This document shows positions 1-7,207 of a DNA stretch of 12,992 nucleotides, in pieces. The position numbers and the translations under genes were made by a program. Position 1 is the first letter of the stretch; each line of letters starts with the position of its first letter. Origin of the DNA: Acidobacteriota bacterium (lineage in GTDB: Bacteria; Acidobacteriota; Vicinamibacteria; Vicinamibacterales; 2-12-FULL-66-21); NCBI GenBank assembly GCA_013694845.1, contig JACDBQ010000803.1, positions 1-12,992 of the forward strand. Reading direction: 5' to 3'. The notes beneath the pieces are model-generated. The model was not told where the DNA came from. It made no database searches and was given only the letters and a program-made list of their open reading frames with translations.

Positions 1-1019
1 GTGCCGCTGCAGTCGGCGCTGGCCGCGACGCCGTCGAGGGAGACCGAGCAGCGGCCGAGTGAAACCCGTTGTGACGCCAGGCTGTCGAAGGCGCGGGAGA
101 GCGAGCGTTGGTCGACCGCGGGCCAGATCGCCTGCGCGGCCGATGCATTGAGGCTGCTGTAGGCCGACTCGAACCTGGCGAGGACGTCGCGGACTCTCGG
201 CTCCTCGGATTCGACTGGCGGAGGCGAGGGCAGCGCTGCTGCGCGTGCGGAGAGACCGGCGGCCGGGAGCCCTGACGTCGCGTCGCTGGTGGATGGCACC
301 GCGGGCGGGGGCGCCGGCGCCACGAACGCCGCAACATCCGCATCGGGCAGGCTGGCGCCCTGCAGACCGGCGGCCACGCCCTCGATGTTCGGAGGCACAG
401 CGACCGCTTTCTGAACGGACGGAAGGCGGAGTGGCTCTGACGCCCACGGCTCTGGAACGACGGGCGACGCGGGTGAACCATCGGGTGTCGCCGCGGCCGG
501 CAACCGCAGAGCGGTGGGTCCAGGTTCAGTCTCAGCGCTCACGGGTGCCGGATCTGGCGTCATCCCTGGCTGGGTCGCGGCAACCGGAGCTTTGGGTAGT
601 GGGGGAACGGCAGGCGCCGCCGGGGGTAGAGTTACCGCAGGTGGGGCAAATGATTCGGCTGCCGGAGCCAAGTTCGAATCGGCCAGCCAGAACCCGCCGC
701 CGGCGCCGAGTACTGCAAGAAGCACAACCGCGCCGAGCCAACCCGTTCTGACGCGACGCTCGTTGGCACGTACGGCCACCTCCCGTTCTCGGAACTCGTT
801 GAACAGAGTCTCGAAGGTCGGAGCCTTGGGATTAAGGGCGCGGGCTTCAGCCAGGGCTCGGCGAGCTTCCTCCTCGATCCCGGCATTCAGCGCTGCCTGG
901 GCACGCAGCACACAACGGTCGGCGCGCCGGTAGCGCATCCTGCTTTCAAAGCTCTGCCACTGCGGGCTGGAGGTGTGCGAAGCGGGCTGATTGGTCAAGG
1001 GGATACCCATCTCGGGCAT
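1..1019 (-). CDS. Membrane-anchored Pro/Ala-rich protein with NTF2-like C-terminal region (partial, 3' end outside window)
   Basis: The minus-strand frame from the ATG at 1019 is open to base 1 (339 codons), so the C-terminus lies outside the window. The upstream in-frame stop at 1101-1103 is the stop of the preceding gene. A second in-frame ATG at 1010 is equally possible, since neither has a good ribosome site. Residues about 19-64 form a charged helical segment (SPQWQSFESRMRYRRADRC, then an Ala/Glu-rich helix). One membrane segment follows at about 92-113 (TGWLGAVVLLAVLGAGGGFW). Next comes a long Pro/Ala-rich low-complexity stretch of about 155 residues. The last 65 residues (from RVRDVLARFESAYSSLNA, including VDQRSLSRAFDSLASQRVSL) look like the SnoaL/NTF2-like module often found in acidobacterial membrane proteins and kinases; that match is from memory. 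The layout predicts a cytoplasmic N-terminus and an external C-terminal domain. Function is unknown. Confidence 0.75.
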   Translation of the reverse strand, partial: MPEMGIPLTNQPASHTSSPQWQSFESRMRYRRADRCVLRAQAALNAGIEEEARRALAEARALNPKAPTFETLFNEFREREVAVRANERRVRTGWLGAVVLLAVLGAGGGFWLADSNLAPAAESFAPPAVTLPPAAPAVPPLPKAPVAATQPGMTPDPAPVSAETEPGPTALRLPAAATPDGSPASPVVPEPWASEPLRLPSVQKAVAVPPNIEGVAAGLQGASLPDADVAAFVAPAPPPAVPSTSDATSGLPAAGLSARAAALPSPPPVESEEPRVRDVLARFESAYSSLNASAAQAIWPAVDQRSLSRAFDSLASQRVSLGRCSVSLDGVAASADCSG

Positions 1020-1100
1020 GCCGCGTTCGTTGCAAAAGCTGTGCTGTATCCGGCACAGGCCGATCGGGAGGCGGAAAGGTCCGGCGGCCGCGCCTGAAGC

Positions 1101-1496
1101 TTAAGGCAGGGGTTGGACGGAGGATAAAAAGAGGCGTTCACTCTCATTATTGAGCAAAACCCACAACCCGTAAATCCCGAAAACCGTCCCAAACGGAATG
1201 TTGATCAGGTTAATGGCGCACAAGACGATACCCAAGATCCGTCCCCATGGCTTCAAATTCAGCAGACCATATCCCGCCAGGAGGCCGGGCACAGACAGCG
1301 CCAGGAGAAAAATAGTCACAATCGTCCCCGTCAGACCAATGATCGGGAGGGCCAGTGCCGCGTCGTCACCCTCGGCCGCCGCACCGACGATCCCGGCGGC
1401 CCCTCCGAACATCGCCATGGCCCCTAGGGCGACCAGCACGCCAAGCGCGCTGAAGACGATGAGCAACACCGCGACTACTTTCACATGTGTCTGCAT
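1101..1496 (-). CDS. Small integral membrane protein, 131 aa, unknown function
   Basis: The protein has about four hydrophobic segments: residues 5-25 (VVAVLLIVFSALGVLVALG), about 50-72, about 85-97 and about 100-115. A conserved-looking core, LKPWGRILGIVLCAIN followed by PFGTVFGIYGLWVLL, is typical of short multi-pass proteins found widely in GC-rich soil bacteria. The C-terminus after NNESERLF is polar. A ribosome site, GGAG, sits 5 nt before the ATG at 1496. The gene follows the RRM gene by 29 bp and precedes the partial membrane protein by about 81 bp, all on the minus strand, so the three may be co-transcribed. No catalytic motif is visible. The assignment as a membrane protein is secure; the role is unknown. 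Confidence 0.8.
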   Translation of the reverse strand: MQTHVKVVAVLLIVFSALGVLVALGAMAMFGGAAGIVGAAAEGDDAALALPIIGLTGTIVTIFLLALSVPGLLAGYGLLNLKPWGRILGIVLCAINLINIPFGTVFGIYGLWVLLNNESERLFLSSVQPLP

Positions 1497-1525
1497 CCAG
1501 GCTCCTGACGTTGACCGAGCTACGG

Positions 1526-2179
1526 CTATTCGTCGTCTTCCGGTGCGACCTTCGTCACGTCTTCCGGTGCGACCTTCGTCACGTCGACCTCGTCAACATC
1601 CTCGCCGGCCTTGCTGGTCGCGATGTTGTCGAGTTCAGCGTCGTCCGGCTCGTTCCGCCAGTCTTCGTCGTTTTCGTACAGCCGGCTGACCGGGCGCTCC
1701 TTGATCGGTCCGCGGGGACGCCCTTCGTCTTTGCGCTGCGGCTTGCGCTTGCCCTTGGGCGGCGCGTCCGGTCCGAAGTTCCGTCCGCGAGGGCCGCCAC
1801 CTCCGCCGCCCGGATCCGCAGGGCGTGGTGAAAAGCCGCCCGGTCGAGGGCCACTGAAGCCACTTGGTGCGGGCGGACCGCCAGGTCGCGGGCCGCTGAA
1901 ACCACCCGGTCGCGGCCCCGCCGGACGGTCCTCGCGCGGACGTGCCTCGCTGACCGCGAGCGGCCGACCTTTGAACGGTTGCTGATTGAATAGCCGGATG
2001 GCTTCTTCCGCCACGGGGCGATCCGCGTAATCCACGAACGCGAATCCGCGCGGCCGGCCGGTTTCCCGGTCGACAGGAAGAACGATCTGGGCAGGTGCGC
2101 CGACGCTCGACAGGTGTTCCCGCAGATCTGCCTCGTTCGCGGCGTAAGGCAGATTGCCTATAAACAAACGGACTGACAC
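1526..2179 (-). CDS. RRM-domain RNA-binding protein with Gly/Pro-rich tail
   Basis: This is a single RNA-recognition-motif protein of 217 aa. The start is GTG at 2179, with AGAGGGGG about 5 nt upstream; it gives MSVRLFIGNL, the normal first strand of a bacterial RRM. A longer open frame reaching 2521 would run antisense through uvrA and is rejected. RNP2 is LFIGNL at residues 5-10 and RNP1 is RGFAFVDY at 44-51, both with their aromatic RNA-stacking residues. Residues about 82-140 are a low-complexity linker with FSGPRPGG repeats and a run of six glycines, then a basic patch (PKGKRKPQRK). The C-terminus is acidic and ends in a perfect 8-residue duplication. Bacterial single-RRM proteins bind single-stranded RNA and are often cold-induced; the target here is unknown. 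Confidence 0.9.
   Translation of the reverse strand: MSVRLFIGNLPYAANEADLREHLSSVGAPAQIVLPVDRETGRPRGFAFVDYADRPVAEEAIRLFNQQPFKGRPLAVSEARPREDRPAGPRPGGFSGPRPGGPPAPSGFSGPRPGGFSPRPADPGGGGGGPRGRNFGPDAPPKGKRKPQRKDEGRPRGPIKERPVSRLYENDEDWRNEPDDAELDNIATSKAGEDVDEVDVTKVAPEDVTKVAPEDDE
1537..1584. repeat. Perfect 24-bp tandem duplication in the RRM gene 3' end
   Basis: Two identical 24-bp units (1537-1560 and 1561-1584) lie head to tail near the end of the RRM coding region. They keep the frame and encode VTKVAPED twice before the terminal DE and stop. Two perfect copies suggest a recent slippage duplication. Confidence 0.95.
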
Positions 2180-2363
2180 AGCCCCCTCTTTGTGGGTCCG
2201 GACCACGGCCTCCGGGACGTCCCGGCATGGTTCCAGAAAAGCCCCAACAAAATAGCACGGTTTGTTTCGGTTCCCCGCATTCGCCGGGCCGTCGAGGTTG
2301 AACCTCGGGCGGCGTGTCGCTACCATGGACTGTTCAGGGTTTCCCCGAAAGCGCACCCAGTAC
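2180..2363. promoter_or_regulatory. Divergent regulatory region between the RRM gene and uvrA, with a 15-bp palindrome
   Basis: This 184-bp region separates two divergent genes. At 2293-2307 lies a perfect palindrome, CGAGGTT-G-AACCTCG (7-bp arms, 1-nt centre), 57 bp before the chosen uvrA start; it is a candidate operator. On the minus strand, TGCTATTTT (-10 hexamer at 2254-2249) resembles an extended -10 for the RRM gene, giving a leader of roughly 60 nt. No clear -35 is seen for either gene. The palindrome does not match the LexA boxes I know. An in-frame ATG at 2325 could give uvrA a 13-residue longer N-terminus. Confidence 0.4.
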
Positions 2364-5303
2364 ATGGCAGCGACGACGTCACCGGCGCGTCGCGGGCAGA
2401 TCATCGTCCGCGGTGCCAGAACGCACAATCTGAAGAACGTGGATCTCACGATCCCGACGCGGTCGCTCGTGGTCATGACGGGTGTCAGCGGATCGGGGAA
2501 GTCTTCCCTTGCCTTCGACACGATCTATGCCGAAGGGCAGCGGCGCTACGTCGAGTCGCTGTCCGCGTATGCGCGCCAGTTTCTGGAGCGCATGGAAAAG
2601 CCCGATGTCGATTCGATCGAGGGGATCTGCCCGGCGATCGCCATTCGCCAGAAGAACAGCATCCGGAACCCCAGGTCTACGGTCGGGACCACCACCGAGA
2701 TCCACGACTATCTCCGCCTGCTTTATGCCCGGGTGGGTCGAACCTACTGCCGCAACTGCGCCCGCGAGGTGATACGGGAGACGGCGGAAGTCGTCGCACG
2801 CGAGCTGGGAGCGCTGCCGGACGGCACCCGCCTGATGATCGGGTTCGAGATGCCGGTGATCACGGCGCCCCCGGTGGTGTCGACGCCGGAGGTCGCCGAG
2901 GTCGACGAAGAGGAATCGGCCGACGAGCTCACGGATGCCGCACCGTCGGCGCAGCCGCCGCTGCCGGATCTGACCGACCCGGTCGCCGAAACGCTGGCGT
3001 CGCTTCGGCGCAAAGGCTTCGGGCGACTGCTCGTCGACGGTCGGACCGTCTCACTCGAAGACGTGGATGCCGCCGCGCTGCAAGACCGGCCCATGCTGCA
3101 GGTCATCGTCGACCGGATCAGGATCGACGGCGACATGCTCACGCGCCTCACCGATTCGATCGAGACCGCCTATGCGGAAGGCGGGGGGGCGGCGTTCGCC
3201 GTCGAAACCACGACCGACGGCGGCGCCGGCACGCGACGCGAGTTCAGCGAGCGATTCGAATGCCGGCCGTGCGGCATCCTCTACGAAGTCCCGCAACCGC
3301 GGCTCTTCTCGTTCAACAACCCGTTTGGCGCCTGCCCGCTCTGCCACGGATTCGGGAACGTGATCGAGCTCGACATGGATCTCGTCGTGCCAGACCAGGC
3401 GAAGTCGATCCAGCAGAACGCGATCGAGCCCTGGAGCAAACCGCACTACCGGGCGCAGCTGGCCGATCTGAAGCGGGCCGCGAAAGGCCGGGGCATCCGC
3501 CTCGACGTGCCCTGGTCGCGACTTTCCGACGAAGAAAGGCGCTTCGTCGTCGAGGGCGGCGATGACTACGAAGGCATCAAGGGATTCTTCCGGTGGCTGG
3601 AGAAGAAGAAATACAAGGTGCACGTCCGCGTATTCCTCAGCCGCTATCGGGGCTACCTGACGTGCCCCGAGTGCGCCGGGGCGCGGCTGCGACGCGAAGC
3701 GCGCGATGTGCGGGTCGACGAGCGCACGATCGACGCGGTTTCTGGGCTCACGGTCCGGGATGCGGAGCGATTCTTCGCGGAGCTGAGGCTCTCCGAGAAA
3801 GAGGCCGTAATCGCGGAGAAGGTCCTCGCCGAAATCCGGCGCCGGCTTGGATTCCTGCGCGATGTCGGTCTCGACTACCTGACGCTCGATCGGCTGTCGT
3901 CAACGTTGTCAGGGGGCGAGTCGCAGCGCATCAACCTGGCGACGTCGCTGGGGTCCGCGCTCGTCGACACGCTGTACGTGCTCGATGAGCCGTCGATCGG
4001 CCTGCACTCCCGCGACAACGAACGTTTGATCACGATCCTGCGGAAGCTCCGGGACCAGGGCAACACCGTTCTGGTCGTCGAGCATGACGCCGACATGATC
4101 AAGGTGGCCGACATGGTCGTCGACATGGGCCTCGGTGCCGGCGATCAGGGCGGCCGCGTGATCTACAGCGGCACGCTCGACGGGCTGATGAACGAGCCGC
4201 GGTCGCTGACCGCCAAGTACATGCGTGACGAGCTCGCCATCCCGTTGCCCGCCGTCAGGCGCAAGACGACTGGCCAGAAGATCAGGATTCTCGGCGCGGC
4301 CGAGCACAACCTGAAGGGTGTGGACCTCGAAGTGCCTCTCGGTGTGCTCACCTGCGTGACCGGTGTGAGCGGGTCGGGCAAGAGCACGCTGGTGCACGAA
4401 GTGCTCTACGCGGCCCTCAAGCGATCGAAGGGGGATTGGGACCGTCGCGTCGGCACGCACACCAAGCTCGAAGGGGCGGAGCTCGTCTCGGACGTCGTCC
4501 TGGTCGATCAGAACCCCATCGGCCGCACGCCGCGATCGAACCCGGTCACGTATCTCAAGGCGTTCGATCCGATCCGCGAGCTCTTCGCCTCCACGAAGGA
4601 CGCCCGGTCACGGGGGCTGACAGCGAGCCATTTCTCGTTCAATGTTCCGGGTGGACGGTGCGAGGCCTGCGAAGGGGAAGGGGTCGTCAAGGTCGAGATG
4701 CAGTTCCTCGCCGATGTTTTCGTGCCGTGCGACCAGTGTGAGGGGAAGCGGTTCAAGTCGCAGGTCCTCGAGGTCAAGTATCGAGGTCGCGATGTCGACC
4801 AGGTCCTCGACATGACGGTGCGCGAGGCATTGACCTTCTTCGGCAGCTCGCCGAAAGTGCTGCGGCGACTCCAGGTGCTCGACGAGATCGGTCTCGGTTA
4901 CCTCCGCCTGGGGCAGCCGGCGACGACGCTCTCGGGCGGCGAGGCCCAGCGCATCAAGATCGCCGCGCACCTGTCTTCCCACAGCGGGGACCGCATCCTG
5001 TACATCCTGGACGAACCGACCACGGGACTGCACTTCGACGACATCGCCAAGCTGCTGGCGGCATTCAGGAAGCTGCTGCAGGCCGGCCACAGCCTGCTGG
5101 TGATCGAGCATAATCTCGACGTGATCAAGACGGCCGACTGGATCATCGACCTCGGGCCCGAAGGGGGCGAGGAAGGTGGAGAGATCGTCGCGATCGGCAC
5201 GCCTGAGCAGATCGCGCAGGTCGCGGCGTCGCACACCGGCCGGTATCTGCGCCATGTGCTGGCGGTCGGGCGTTCGAACGCCTACGGCGCCGCCCGAAAC
5301 TGA
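2364..5303 (+). CDS. uvrA: Excinuclease ABC subunit A (UvrA)
   Basis: UvrA is the damage-sensing ATPase of nucleotide excision repair. As a dimer it loads UvrB onto distorted DNA in the cytoplasm. The protein is 979 aa against 940 in E. coli. The first Walker A is GVSGSGKSS at residues 40-48. The first zinc module is C-x2-C-x20-C-x2-C (CRPC ... CPLC, around 305-330). The first ABC signature is LSGGESQR at about 515, followed by LYVLDEPSIGLH. The second Walker A (GVSGSGKST) is at about 667. The UvrA zinc finger has the canonical C-x2-C-x19-C-x2-C spacing from about 766, and the second signature LSGGEAQR is at about 855 with LYILDEPTTGLH. An acidic, Pro-rich insertion at about 171-207 accounts for much of the extra length. 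The start at 2364 gives MAATTSPARRGQIIVRGART, matching the usual N-terminus; upstream in-frame ATGs at 2325 and 2262 are less likely. The HEAT-repeat gene follows after 18 bp. Confidence 0.97.
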   Translation: MAATTSPARRGQIIVRGARTHNLKNVDLTIPTRSLVVMTGVSGSGKSSLAFDTIYAEGQRRYVESLSAYARQFLERMEKPDVDSIEGICPAIAIRQKNSIRNPRSTVGTTTEIHDYLRLLYARVGRTYCRNCAREVIRETAEVVARELGALPDGTRLMIGFEMPVITAPPVVSTPEVAEVDEEESADELTDAAPSAQPPLPDLTDPVAETLASLRRKGFGRLLVDGRTVSLEDVDAAALQDRPMLQVIVDRIRIDGDMLTRLTDSIETAYAEGGGAAFAVETTTDGGAGTRREFSERFECRPCGILYEVPQPRLFSFNNPFGACPLCHGFGNVIELDMDLVVPDQAKSIQQNAIEPWSKPHYRAQLADLKRAAKGRGIRLDVPWSRLSDEERRFVVEGGDDYEGIKGFFRWLEKKKYKVHVRVFLSRYRGYLTCPECAGARLRREARDVRVDERTIDAVSGLTVRDAERFFAELRLSEKEAVIAEKVLAEIRRRLGFLRDVGLDYLTLDRLSSTLSGGESQRINLATSLGSALVDTLYVLDEPSIGLHSRDNERLITILRKLRDQGNTVLVVEHDADMIKVADMVVDMGLGAGDQGGRVIYSGTLDGLMNEPRSLTAKYMRDELAIPLPAVRRKTTGQKIRILGAAEHNLKGVDLEVPLGVLTCVTGVSGSGKSTLVHEVLYAALKRSKGDWDRRVGTHTKLEGAELVSDVVLVDQNPIGRTPRSNPVTYLKAFDPIRELFASTKDARSRGLTASHFSFNVPGGRCEACEGEGVVKVEMQFLADVFVPCDQCEGKRFKSQVLEVKYRGRDVDQVLDMTVREALTFFGSSPKVLRRLQVLDEIGLGYLRLGQPATTLSGGEAQRIKIAAHLSSHSGDRILYILDEPTTGLHFDDIAKLLAAFRKLLQAGHSLLVIEHNLDVIKTADWIIDLGPEGGEEGGEIVAIGTPEQIAQVAASHTGRYLRHVLAVGRSNAYGAARN

Positions 5304-5321
5304 GCTCGTCGGAGGGCCACG

Positions 5322-6533
5322 ATGAAGACACTGCTCACCGTTCTGGCTGTCGTTGTCGGCAGCGTCGGCAGCGCGCAGCAGCGGTTCGACGACGCCGTAC
5401 GGAATTTGCGTAACCCGGATCCGAAGGCACGCGCATCCGCGCTGGCACTGCTTGCCGAGGTCAAGCACCTCGAGGCGATCGAGCCGATCGCTCCTCTGGT
5501 CAACGATCCAATCGACGAGATCCAGCTCGCGGCGATCGGGACCGAGCTGTCCTTTTATCTTGTGGACGACGTGACCGCGCGCAAGCGGGTCGCCTTTATC
5601 GTCGAGCGACGCAACGCGGGCCGCGCGCAGACGGCGTTCATGGCGGGGCCGCTCGCCGTCTGGCCCCGACCAGTGCCCGTTGCCTTGAGCAGCGCCCTGC
5701 TGAAGGCGATCGACGACGAGAACCCCAGGGTGAGAGTCGAGGCGATCTACACTTTGGGTGCCATCGCGAGGCCGCCCCTGGGCGAGGATCACACGAACCT
5801 TCTCATCAAGGCGCTGGACCACTACGACCCCGCGATCAGGACGGGGGCCGCCAGGGTGATCGGCCGGCTCGGGATCGCATCGGCCGGCGAAGCGCTGATC
5901 AAGACGGTGAATGACTCGCAGCAATCCGTCGGGTTTGCGGCCATGCGGGCGCTGGGCGACATCCGCAGCGAGGCTGCCGTGCAGTCGCTCACCGAGCAGC
6001 TCGCGCATTACCGAAAGGGCGAGGGTGGCTGGGTCGCGCTGGACGCTCTCGCGCGAATCGCGCACGGTTCGAGCGTGCGCGTGTTCAAAGAGCGTTTGAC
6101 CGACCGGGATCCAGACCTGCGTCGCGCGGCCGCGGAGGGGCTGGCCCGCGCGGCAGACTCGTCGGAAGTGGCCGCTCTCGAGACGATCGCGACGAATGAC
6201 GACTCGGAGATGGTCCGCGCCGCCGCGGCGTTCGCCCTCCAGAAGCTCGGACGAAATTACGTGGGGCGTCTCGTCGAGCCGCTCGATTCGGCGAAGATGG
6301 CGACCCAGATCGCCGAATACTTCACCGAGCTGGGGCAGCCGGTTGCGCCCAGCCTCGCGTCCTACCTGAAGGATCCCGACGATTCCATCCGCGGGCATGT
6401 CGCGCTCATCCTCGGCGCCATCGGCACCAGTGCGGACGTCGCCGTGCTGGAGCCATTACTCCAGGATCGAAGCGCGGACGTCCGCCGGGCGGCGGAGCGC
6501 GCCATCCTTCGAGTGAAGGTACGAGGCGTGTGA
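5322..6533 (+). CDS. Exported HEAT-repeat protein
   Basis: This 403-aa protein has an apparent Sec signal peptide (MKTLLTVLAVVVGSVGSA, predicted cleavage before QQRF). The rest is made almost entirely of HEAT-type helical repeats. Recognisable units include NPDPKARASALALLAEVKHL, DENPRVRVEAIYTLGAIA, DPAIRTGAARVIGRLGIA, DPDLRRAAAEGLARAA, DSEMVRAAAAFALQKLG and SADVRRAAERAILRV. Each carries the D-x-x-x/R-x-x-A-A-x-x-L-G pattern of the inter-helix turn. HEAT solenoids act as protein-binding scaffolds, and no enzymatic motif is seen. The ribosome site GGAGG (5311-5315) stands 6 nt before the ATG. The gene begins 18 bp after uvrA, and its last 4 bases overlap the glycosylase start, so the three genes look like one operon. 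The partner is unknown. An envelope location would be at odds with the two cytoplasmic DNA-repair neighbours. Confidence 0.9.
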   Translation: MKTLLTVLAVVVGSVGSAQQRFDDAVRNLRNPDPKARASALALLAEVKHLEAIEPIAPLVNDPIDEIQLAAIGTELSFYLVDDVTARKRVAFIVERRNAGRAQTAFMAGPLAVWPRPVPVALSSALLKAIDDENPRVRVEAIYTLGAIARPPLGEDHTNLLIKALDHYDPAIRTGAARVIGRLGIASAGEALIKTVNDSQQSVGFAAMRALGDIRSEAAVQSLTEQLAHYRKGEGGWVALDALARIAHGSSVRVFKERLTDRDPDLRRAAAEGLARAADSSEVAALETIATNDDSEMVRAAAAFALQKLGRNYVGRLVEPLDSAKMATQIAEYFTELGQPVAPSLASYLKDPDDSIRGHVALILGAIGTSADVAVLEPLLQDRSADVRRAAERAILRVKVRGV

Positions 6534-7207
6534 GCTCGGGAGTGTTGACGCGCGATTTTTACGCGCGTCCGACTCTCGACGTCGCGCGCGAGTTGATCGG
6601 CAAGGTGCTCGTCCACGACACCCCCGCCGGCCTCACCTCCGGGGTCATCGTGGAAACCGAGGCCTACATCGGAGAAACGGACCCCGCGTGTCACGCCGCC
6701 CCCGGCCCGACCAGGCGCAATGCGCCGCTCTACGGCCCGCCGGGCGTCGCGTACGTTTACCTGAACTACGGAATCCACTACCTGGTGAATGCGGTCACCG
6801 AGCCGGACGGCTGGCCCGCGGCGGTGCTGATTCGTGCGCTCGAGCCGCTCGAGGGGGAAAGGCTGATGCGGCGCCGGCGTGCTCGCGGCACGGCGAGACA
6901 GGACCCACAATTCGAGAGCGCGTCATTGTGTCGCGGCCCGGGCAATCTCACGCGCGCCCTGGGCATTTCGCTCCGACAGAACCTGCGTGATCTCACATCG
7001 TCGGCTCTTCGGATTGACGATGCCGGCCTGCCAGCGCGGGACGTGGTCCCGAGCGCGCGGATCGGCATCACCGTGGGCACCGACCGGCCGTGGCGATTCT
7101 ATGTTCGGGGAAGCGCCGCGGTCAGCGGACGCGTGGCTGCGCCGTCGCCTGCTCGACCGGAACGCGGACGGTCGCGCGCCGGCCGTCGCGGAGAATCGCG
7201 AGCGTAG
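6530..7207 (+). CDS. mpg: 3-methyladenine DNA glycosylase, AAG/Mpg family
   Basis: This monofunctional base-excision glycosylase removes alkylated or deaminated purines (3-methyladenine, 7-methylguanine, hypoxanthine in the family), leaving an abasic site. The start is GTG at 6530 inside the HEAT gene stop (GTGA overlap, 6530-6533), a sign of translational coupling; a GTG at 6542 is an alternative. Family blocks in order are DFYARPTLDVARELIGKVLV, VETEAYIGETDPACHA, YGPPGVAYVYLNYGIHYLVN, LIRALEPLEG and CRGPGNLTRALGI. By alignment with human AAG, E44 is the water-activating glutamate, and Y46, H55 and Y77 are the pocket residues that stack on the flipped base. The conserved fold ends near residue 200 (WRFYVRGSAAVSGR). 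The last roughly 25 residues are Arg/Pro/Ala-rich and come from DNA that also encodes the end of the protease on the other strand. Confidence 0.95.
   Translation: MSSGVLTRDFYARPTLDVARELIGKVLVHDTPAGLTSGVIVETEAYIGETDPACHAAPGPTRRNAPLYGPPGVAYVYLNYGIHYLVNAVTEPDGWPAAVLIRALEPLEGERLMRRRRARGTARQDPQFESASLCRGPGNLTRALGISLRQNLRDLTSSALRIDDAGLPARDVVPSARIGITVGTDRPWRFYVRGSAAVSGRVAAPSPARPERGRSRAGRRGESRA

Noticed and set aside
2293..2307. LexA (SOS) box
   Set aside because: The palindrome matches neither the CTGT-N8-ACAG form nor the GAAC-N4-GTTC form. It is kept only as an unassigned operator candidate.
1526..2521. N-terminal extension of the RRM protein to 331 aa
   Set aside because: The extra 114 residues would be antisense to the conserved start of uvrA. 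A GTG at 2179 with a good ribosome site gives the normal RRM N-terminus.
2192..3565. 457-aa plus-strand frame starting upstream of uvrA
   Set aside because: It is out of frame with uvrA and Arg-rich without motifs, whereas the uvrA frame carries the complete ABC and zinc motifs over the same DNA.
4608..6398. 596-aa open frame on the minus strand
   Set aside because: It lies fully antisense to uvrA and the HEAT gene, whose products have clear family motifs. Its sequence shows no domain; long antisense frames are common in GC-rich DNA.
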